Source: Pristionchus mayeri (lineage: Eukaryota; Nematoda; Chromadorea; Rhabditida; Neodiplogasteridae). From it: 64,000 nucleotides of DNA. The stretch lies in contig BTRK01000001.1 in the NCBI GenBank assembly GCA_036245805.1, forward strand, positions 16,623,087 to 16,687,086. The letters run 5' to 3'. Positions 58,101 to 64,000 of this stretch are shown here, piece after piece. Both the position numbers and the translations under genes were made by a program. Each line of letters starts with the position of its first letter. Within the stretch, counting starts at the first letter, position 1. The notes below the pieces were generated by a model. That model worked only from the letters and a program-made list of their open reading frames with translations, was not told where the DNA came from and did not search any database.

Positions 58101-59944
58101 AGCATCCTCACTTGTTGCACCACGAATTGGCTACCACCCATCATAATTTTAGTAAAATATATTACATAATTAATATTAATATTTTACAAACACTAACCCT
58201 CCTTGCGCAGCTCGAGCTTCTCGTAGAAGACATCCTCCATGCGAACAGCTGAAAAATCAGGGAAGATAAAAAAGAAGCGATAGTTTTGCGACAAGCCCGG
58301 AACTTCTGAGGTTTCTGTTCATTCTCGTTTCAGATATGAATATAGCACTATTAAAACGTTCCGAAAATGCTAGTTGACCACCTAAGCCGCTAAGTCGCTG
58401 AGCCGGCCTTTAGTACCATAATTATTATCCTCTTAAAAGTGTTTTTAATTTAAATTCTTGCGTTTAATCATCACCACATGTCAGGCCATAGGGATTCAAG
58501 GACATATGCGGCAGGGAAAATATTAGGAAATGACTTTCTAATTTTTCGTTCCGCTTGTTTAGTCGCGTACTCGGCATGGTGTAGGACATACATTTCTAAT
58601 CCAATATTAGTAAAGCTGTCAACATATACGAAACTAATTATGTGGCTGCTTTTCGTCGACAAATATAATATTATGACATATATTGTACCTTATGCATTTG
58701 TTTCTCTCGATATAGCAATACGAAAAACAACAGAATGCACGGTTCAAAGATCAAAGATCAACAACTGACTGGGATTCGGCTGGAGGTAACTCTCGATGCA
58801 CGACAGCAAACGACGAGTGTGGTCCTCAGTCTTGTCGGCACGCTAAATTCAACTTATAATTATTATCATAATTTGATTCAGTGGAGGGCACGGTCCGGCC
58901 CAAATTTGAGGGCATTCGATTTTCTCATAGGGGCATTTGATTAGGACCAAAGGCATTAGATTTTTAGAACGACCGTTACATAACCTACTTCGAGCCACAA
59001 TTCTGGAAGATTTGAACAACTTATAAAATTTTGAAAATTCCGCCCCATCCAAGGGCATCAGATTTTCTCTTGGGGGCATTTGATTAGGATCAAATGCATT
59101 ATATTTTTAGGATCACTGTTTGCCAGGCTACTTTGAGCCAGAGTACTGTAGGAGCTGAATAACTTCGAAACAATTGTGGTCCGTTGCCTGCCCACGTATG
59201 ATTTGATTAATATTGCAGTGCCAAAGGATCGTCATCATGGGAAAGTGTATATTTAGAAACAAATATTCCCTGCGCAATTGGATGTTTAAAGCATCATCGA
59301 TTAAAGATTCCAATGAGCATGTGTATGCAAGCTTTCATAATAACTCCTATGACACAAATCCGAGAAATTGAGGTAATAGCTCTACGGGATTTCAACTCGT
59401 TAAATTTGAGTTTCACCAACTCTTGATATCTCAAGGATTCAAACCTGCAGGAGAGCCTCGAAGTGCGGGTCGAGCTCCGTCTTCTCGCCCTTGAGGAACG
59501 TCTCCTCGGTGTACTGAAAATACTTTACTTACACTTAAGCTTAGTTTAGGCTTAGATCAAGTCTTAAGGATTAGGTCGGGACTTAAGGCTTAGGTCTTAG
59601 CTTTATATATCTCCTCTCCCCTTAGTAAAGTAATGCTGAATAGCCTGATTTAGGATGACAAAGTATTGGGTCTATTTGAGCGAGTGACAATCAAGACGAA
59701 AAGACGATAACAGAAAGGAATCAAACGTACGCTCGTTTTCGAACCAAACCCGATCAATAATTCTAAACCTTTACAAAGTCTTGACGACTTTTCACTGGAT
59801 AATGAGCTCTCACTACTCTATTCCTAATAGACTACGTGACAAAGTCGCGGAAAAAAATGAATGTAAGAGGGTAGATCACACCTGTTTGGCTCTGTTGAAG
59901 AGGCCGGTGGCATCGCTGGCGAGCTTCTTGAAGTTGAAATCCAT
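49181..59944 (-). CDS. erp-1: Endophilin B-like protein (BAR domain plus SH3 domain)
   Basis: Exons: 59944-59882 (MDFNFKKLASDATGLFNRAK), 59513-59445 (YTEETFLKGEKTELDPHFEA), 58842-58770 (RADKTEDHTRRLLSCIESYL), 58248-58198, 57706-57626, 56148-56083, 55883-55816, 54925-54833 (KERKVLHAKRLDLDACKSRL), 50995-50906 (VRVAQAEFDKQTEITKLLLE), 50593-50493 (CIRDFVEAQLSFYAQAHQSL), about 49795-49770, about 49555-49502, 49405-49343 and 49284-49181. Phases join throughout. The N-terminal amphipathic start and BAR exons match endophilins; the end is an SH3 domain (ARVIMDYDAVLRDELSVRL, VIIVYRLPGMDEDF, GRIPIEYIEIV then stop). About 370 residues, the family's usual length. Endophilin B proteins bend membranes in trafficking and autophagy; the SH3 domain binds proline-rich partners such as dynamin. 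Symbol given by resemblance to the Caenorhabditis endophilin-related gene. Two introns are long (3.9 kb at 50996-54832) and full of repeats. Confidence 0.9.
52138..52218. mobile_element. Short palindrome, GGCACTAGGTCGGATGA family
   Basis: GCACTAGGTCGGATGAGAAC then TATGAC mirrors GTCATA then GTTCTCATCCGACCTAGTGC. Near-perfect 80-base hairpin. Related ends occur at 7481-7632, 25290-25780 and, degenerate, at about 57885. Confidence 0.75.
52919..53064. repeat. Imperfect inverted repeat
   Basis: GTGCCTCTCGAAAGGAACTA and AATGAGCTAGTC on the left mirror GACTAGTTCATCAG and TTCCTTTTCAAAGTATAGTG on the right. About 145 bp, MITE-like. Confidence 0.55.
56875..56945. repeat. Hairpin element, GCTCTCTCG family (degenerate)
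   Basis: GTCTGACTCTCTCCTGTTTG against GTAAATGAGGAGAGCATTG, with a decayed core GATCTCTCGCTTTCTCTGAC. In an endophilin intron. Confidence 0.55.
58905..59190 (+). repeat. Two-copy direct tandem repeat, ~145 bp
   Basis: GGGCATTTGATTAGGACCAA at 58930 recurs as GGGCATTTGATTAGGATCAA at about 59073, with flanking GATTTTCTC, ATTTTTAG and ACTTTGAGCCA blocks also repeated. Lies in an endophilin intron. Confidence 0.65.
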
Positions 59945-61524
59945 GACGGGGGGCAAGAGAAGGAAGACTGCTTGCAATCGACTTCTGGCCGAGCTCTCTT
60001 TCACCACTACACGTCCAAATCCCTAGCGAATACGACTGACGAGGCCGGACTGCGAAACAAGATTATATCGGGGCGAAATCGAGAAGCAATGACGAAATAC
60101 GGCGAGAAAAGCGGCTGGGAACTAATAAAGGGGCGCATGGACACAACATGCAAGGAGGTTTGAAGCGGCGCGAGAAGACGAAGGAGAGGGGAGGCAAAGT
60201 AAATATCTAGAATCGATAGAGAGACTGCTAGGAGGACGAGGCAGGAGAGTCGAATAGACGAGCGAGTGCGCGCTTTAAAATGGAAGCGGAAACATGGATT
60301 CTAAGTAGGTCAAAAGGCAGGAGCAAATTAGGAGCAGGCACACAAAGGCGTGCGCCGCGTGCGGGTGAGCGAGCGACCTTTCGGGAAAGACACACCAATC
60401 ACACCGTACAGTATGATAGATCTGATCGGTTTTTTTTAAGATAACACATTATTTTAAAATATAGCATTATATAGGCGAATTTGACAATTATTTATGAATT
60501 ATAGTTTAGCATAAATACATGCAACAAATGACAATAGAGTACTTAATGCAACTTCGAGTGATTTTTCGAGAGACAAGCAGCTGATTTGCACGCGATAAAG
60601 TTAATGATTGTGGGATGGAGTCCGCTCGGATCATTACCGATAAGGGAGCAATGTCGACCCAGATAAACCCAGATGAAGAAGGAGATAAAGAGGTAGGCTG
60701 TTCACGGTTGCGGCCGTCATGCTTACGTAAGCACGGCTACAGTAGCAGTATCGGTGCGGATACGGTATCGAAGCTAAGGTCATCAGCATCATCAGGTCAT
60801 GATAGCGAGACTACGGTAACGGCATCGGCACGGCTACAGTATCAAGAGAGGACCCCAAGGGGAGCGAGAGGCCGAGGGCTCTCCCCATTAGCATGCCCCC
60901 GGTTGTGTACGTGCACTCTGTCAATAGTATTAGCATGCCGCTGCCATAGCAGGGATATAGCAGGGATACGTAGTCCTAGCAGTTGTCGGTCTCACCGCAC
61001 TGCGCCACATAGTGTAGTCGTCTCGTGTAGTGATGCCAAAACGGCGCGCGCTCTCCTCGTTTCACACGCTCTCTCGCTCTGTCTGACCGGCGCGAGAGCG
61101 TGTGAAACGAGGAGAGGGCGCGCCGTTTTTGCATCACTAGTCTCGTGATGACTGTAAAATCGTTTGACGTGGCTGTGTCAGTACCTTTTTTGCCTTAACC
61201 TAGACAAAGCCGGGATATGACATGGATGATGAGAGATGTCAACGATGACTACGGAACCAAATTGGCAATGAAGGATGGAAGGAACTACCAAGTGAAATAT
61301 AACAAATTTGAAAATTCCATTTCAAATGTTTTGAAAATGCCATTCTTTTGCAAAAATTATTCAGCTATAAAATAATCTAAACAAATATATTTGCATAGTA
61401 AACAACTATAATTGAATTACGTTTCCCTCATCCATCATTCTCTCTTCACTCATTCATTCCCTCATCCCCTCTACCGCGCTGTTCTCTCCCTCTTTCCTCC
61501 ATAAACAAAGGACGCGAACCTGCC
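59945..61524. other. Divergent intergenic region
   Basis: Between the endophilin start (-) and the prenylated-protein start (+); probably holds both promoters. Contains a GC-rich stretch (60700-61020) with several CGGCTACAGTA/ATACGGTATCG units and the hairpin element at 61028-61139. A 177-codon open frame here (60615-61148) runs straight through these repeats and is not taken as a gene. Confidence 0.55.
61028..61139. repeat. Hairpin element, GCTCTCTCG family (copy with ACGGCGCGCG ends)
   Basis: AAACGGCGCGCGCTCTCCTC mirrors GAGGAGAGGGCGCGCCGTTT. Almost identical to 1629-1738, including the flanking GTGATGCC and GCATCAC. Confidence 0.85.
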
Positions 61525-62058
61525 ATGAATCAGGCTCAGGGCCGTCACTTCAACATTCCTGGGGTGAGTACCGCATCCTCAAGTCACTTGCCAGTATTCC
61601 ATTCGAAGATCAAAGATCAACTTTTCAGGTGAATCATATCATAACGTCGAATGGAATCATTTCTGCCAAGGGACTTCAGATGAGCGACATCAGAAAGACC
61701 AGTGGACCGTACATTGCCGTTACTGGGGAACCTCCGTCGCAGGGTGATATGTGATCTTTGATGTTGCCCATAACGAAGTACTTCAGAATTCATCGATGAT
61801 TTTGCTGCGAGATTTCAAGGAGAGGTTTATTCTATTAAAGACGAATATCTAAAAGTACGTTTGCATTCCCCAACAATTTCTGAAATCATGAAAATATTGC
61901 AGAAGTTGGAACCGAGAACTGGGTATAAGAAGAAGTCAGACGAGGTCAACGACGAGGAGAACAAGCCAGATGACGTCAACGACGAGGAATGGCACGATGA
62001 GGAGACACACGGAGGATTCAACTCTGCCGATCCCAAGTGCAAGTGCACCATCTCCTGA
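61525..62058 (+). CDS. Small acidic protein with C-terminal CaaX prenylation box
   Basis: Exons 61525-61563, 61629-61743, 61787-61854 and 61903-62058 join in phase to about 126 residues: MNQAQGRHFNIPG, then VNHIITSNGIISAKGLQMSD and IRKTSGPYIAVTGEPPSQ, EFIDDFAARFQGEVYSIKDE, then a lysine cluster and an acidic stretch with two similar EVNDEE/DVNDEE units. The last residues are KCKCTIS. The final Cys-Thr-Ile-Ser fits a CaaX box (serine last, favouring farnesyl), so membrane attachment by prenylation is predicted. Family not recognised. Transcribed divergently from the endophilin gene. Confidence 0.65.
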
Positions 62059-62239
62059 GAAGAATACCGTACCCTGAGATACCGTAGCCTGCCTACTGTA
62101 TCCAGACCAGCCTTGAGACGCTTTGCTTACATACACCGATAAATTGGAGTGGATTCGCAGTTCTATTACCCAAATATCATGGAGGGAGAACAATCTATCT
62201 TTGTAAATTGTATTGCCACAAAGTATGCTCAAAAATGTA

Positions 62240-63489
62240 TTAGGTTGAATAGAAAGTCTTTATCCACTTTTTATTTCCCTTCTTCTGACAATAAAGCACA
62301 AGAGCAAAATCAAACATATGCACCATTGTTATCTACGACAAATCTCCAACGTTCAGGCAACTTATGGATTCCCTCCTTATAGAACCCATCTCGGCGCGAA
62401 TTAAAATATTGCTTGAGTGCGGCCTCGATCGCCCCACGGGAAATGAAGGATCTCTGATCGAGATGACGGGTCAGATCCGAGAACAACCAATAATCCGAAG
62501 GGGCCAAGTCAGGAGAATACGGTGTATGAGGGAGAACCATCCAGCCTTATTTGGACAGCTCCTGCTTGACCTGCCGTGCAACATGGGGTCGGGCGTTATC
62601 GTGTTGATAGTACACTTTCTTGCCGTTCAGGGCAGATTGTGCGAATTTCTTCTTGAGATTCCGTAGTTGTTTAGTGTAGACATATTCAGTAATTATCCGC
62701 TTCTCGGGTAGGAGCTCCCAGTAAATCGGGCCATCCACCCCCCACCAGGCAGAGAGCAAGATTTTCATAGGGTGAAGGCCAGGCTTTGCGACGTCCTGTG
62801 GGGTCTCATTGACATCCACCCACTGTGCCCTCCTATGGTGATTCTCATAGCAGACCCACTTCTCGACCCCTGTTATGAGACGGTCCAACCATCGATCTCC
62901 AGCGTGAAGAGTGAGTAGAGAAAGGGAATCGTCGACACGGTGGTCAAACTGGTCTTGGGTCAATTTGTGGGGTATGAAACGGCCTAGCTTCTTCTTCTTG
63001 CCAATGGAGACCAATCATTTTACGATGGTGCTTTGCGATACCCCAAGTGTGGCTGCCATGTCGCGGGTATTTGGGAAGGATCCAATTCCACTACGATCCG
63101 TAGCGCATCCAAATCCAGCTCGGGTGGCCTCCCAGACCGGTCATGATCATCCATGGAAAAGTCCCCCTTCTCGAAGAGTTGGTACCAATTGCGCATGGTC
63201 TGGTAGTGAGTGGCATATGAATCGTACACTTCAGCCAACTGACGTTCCTATTCCTTCATTGTAGTGTGAGAGAGAAATACGAATAACAGAACGTTGCGGA
63301 TGTGCAAGGCCGTGGGAACAAACATCGTGGTCTTACTAGTGGCAGAATGAAAGGCGTGGAATGGGGAGTTGTTGACCACATAGTCCCTTTGTCATGTGTT
63401 ATTGACTAGAGGCGAGGGAACACCAAAGGTATCCTGCACTGAGCAGTGATCGAGCAAAACAGTGGATAAAGACTTTCTGTTCAACCTAA
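62240..63489 (-). mobile_element. Mariner-family transposon, 1250 bp, inactive
   Basis: Terminal inverted repeats TTAGGTTGAATAGAAAGTCT at the left and AGACTTTCTGTTCAACCTAA at the right, about 30 bases each, flanked by TA on both sides (62238-62239 and 63490-63491) as expected for Tc1/mariner insertion. Contains one degraded transposase on the minus strand. Confidence 0.9.
62310..63238 (-). pseudogene. Mariner transposase, broken
   Basis: Recognisable pieces: RNWYQLFEKGDFSMDDHDRS (helix-turn-helix region), LHAGDRWLDRLITGVEKWV, PIYWELLPEKRIITEYVY, YYQHDNARPHVA and VLPHTPYSPDLAPSDYWLF. It carries a frameshift between about 63100 and 63014 and an in-frame stop at 62547-62549. The usual first catalytic aspartate (TGDEKW-type) is a valine here (TGVEKW), and the WWD-type second aspartate is not in its usual place (AWWGVDG). 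The HDNARPH aspartate remains. The copy cannot make active transposase. Confidence 0.85.
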
Positions 63490-64000
63490 TACAAGGGCAT
63501 TCGGTCTGGTGAGCATTTTACACTTTTACATTCTTTGAGTGTATATTTTTTCGTTGAAGTCTTCAGGCTTTGCAAGGGATGAAAGTATGGATAACTTGGG
63601 AAGAAATGACTCTATTCACTGTACATGCTCTGTCGCCAAATAGATTGAGCTCACAGAATGAATGCAGAAATTTCTTTTTTTGCACCGGATACTTCACTCC
63701 GATCTATGTATGTCGAAAGTGTTGAAACCTCGCAAGATCTAGACCTCAGTAGCCCACGCATCAAAATATTTTGATTAAAAAATAACGATTCTTTTATTTA
63801 ATATTATCGATAGTAACGATTACACAGTACTTTATGCTTACGTCATCATACAAACACTGGCCATTTTCATGGTTGCATACTATAAGTCACGTAACGAATG
63901 AATTTGCTATACATCATCCAATTTCGATATCTTTCCAGAGAAAACAATTAAGAGCGAATGAACAAGTGAAGCACGACTTATGGGCGCGACTAAATAATCA
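63490..64000. other. Right edge, nothing recognised
   Basis: AT-rich sequence with no supported exon. A decayed CATGCTCTGTCGCC near 63625 may be a remnant of the hairpin family. Confidence 0.45.

Noticed and set aside
60615..61148. 177-codon plus-strand open frame
   Set aside because: It runs through CTACAGTA/ATACGGTA units and a hairpin element on both its strands, has no recognisable domain and no splice or spliced-leader context. Composition artefact.
1..64000. CRISPR array or bacterial operon structure
   Set aside because: The gene structure is clearly eukaryotic, with introns and nematode splice signals; the repeats are palindromic and dispersed, not regularly spaced direct repeats with unique spacers.

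Overview
The window is eukaryotic and looks like a free-living clade V (Rhabditina) nematode. Genes are split into short exons by introns that are mostly 45-60 bases and end in TTTCAG or TTGCAG. Several start codons lie 1-4 bases behind such an acceptor, as expected for spliced-leader trans-splicing. The families present (PEK-type kinases, endophilin B, small secreted cysteine-rich proteins, a mariner element, many small palindromic elements) fit a nematode. I cannot name the species. All coding regions below are spliced, so each span runs from first to last recognised codon and includes introns.

Layout. 0.4-3.7 kb (-) and 5.5-7.9 kb (+): two divergent PEK/eIF2alpha-kinase-like genes. The first keeps the catalytic motifs; the second has lost them and is a predicted pseudokinase. 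A 1.2-kb foldback transposon lies between them. 8.2-8.8 kb (-): a small cysteine-rich gene. 9.3-11.3 kb (+): a PB1-domain gene with two possible 3' ends. 12-14.2 kb (+): a single-pass membrane protein gene carrying a foldback element with tRNA-like sequences in one intron. 13.56-21.89 kb: a direct tandem duplication (unit about 4.1 kb). Each unit carries a PB1 gene, a secreted 12-cysteine protein gene, an inverted partial copy of that gene, and gene fragments.

21.9-48 kb is dominated by one large minus-strand gene for a tail-anchored protein with many fibronectin type III domains, resembling FNDC3. Two large, nearly perfect inverted duplications have been made from this gene. Its 3' end (26.5-29.9 kb) is mirrored at 21.9-25.3 kb. 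Its middle (32.5-36.4 kb) is mirrored at 36.8-40.7 kb, inside an intron of the gene itself. The primary transcript should therefore fold into a 3.8-kb RNA hairpin. 40.9-48 kb is a long repeat-rich stretch with hairpin elements and purine tracts. 49.2-59.9 kb (-): the endophilin B gene (erp-1-like), complete, with an N-terminal BAR domain and C-terminal SH3 domain. 61.5-62.1 kb (+): a small acidic protein with a C-terminal prenylation box. 62.2-63.5 kb: a dead mariner transposon.

Themes. Repeated inverted duplication acts at three scales: about 100-bp hairpins, 0.5-1.2 kb foldback elements, and 3.4-3.8 kb gene-sized palindromes. A short module (TACGGTAGTTCGGTGGGTCA and variants) recurs in the introns of the FNDC3-like and endophilin genes but was not seen in the kinase introns. 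No CRISPR array, rRNA gene or intact tRNA gene was seen. Splice sites were read by eye and need transcript support.
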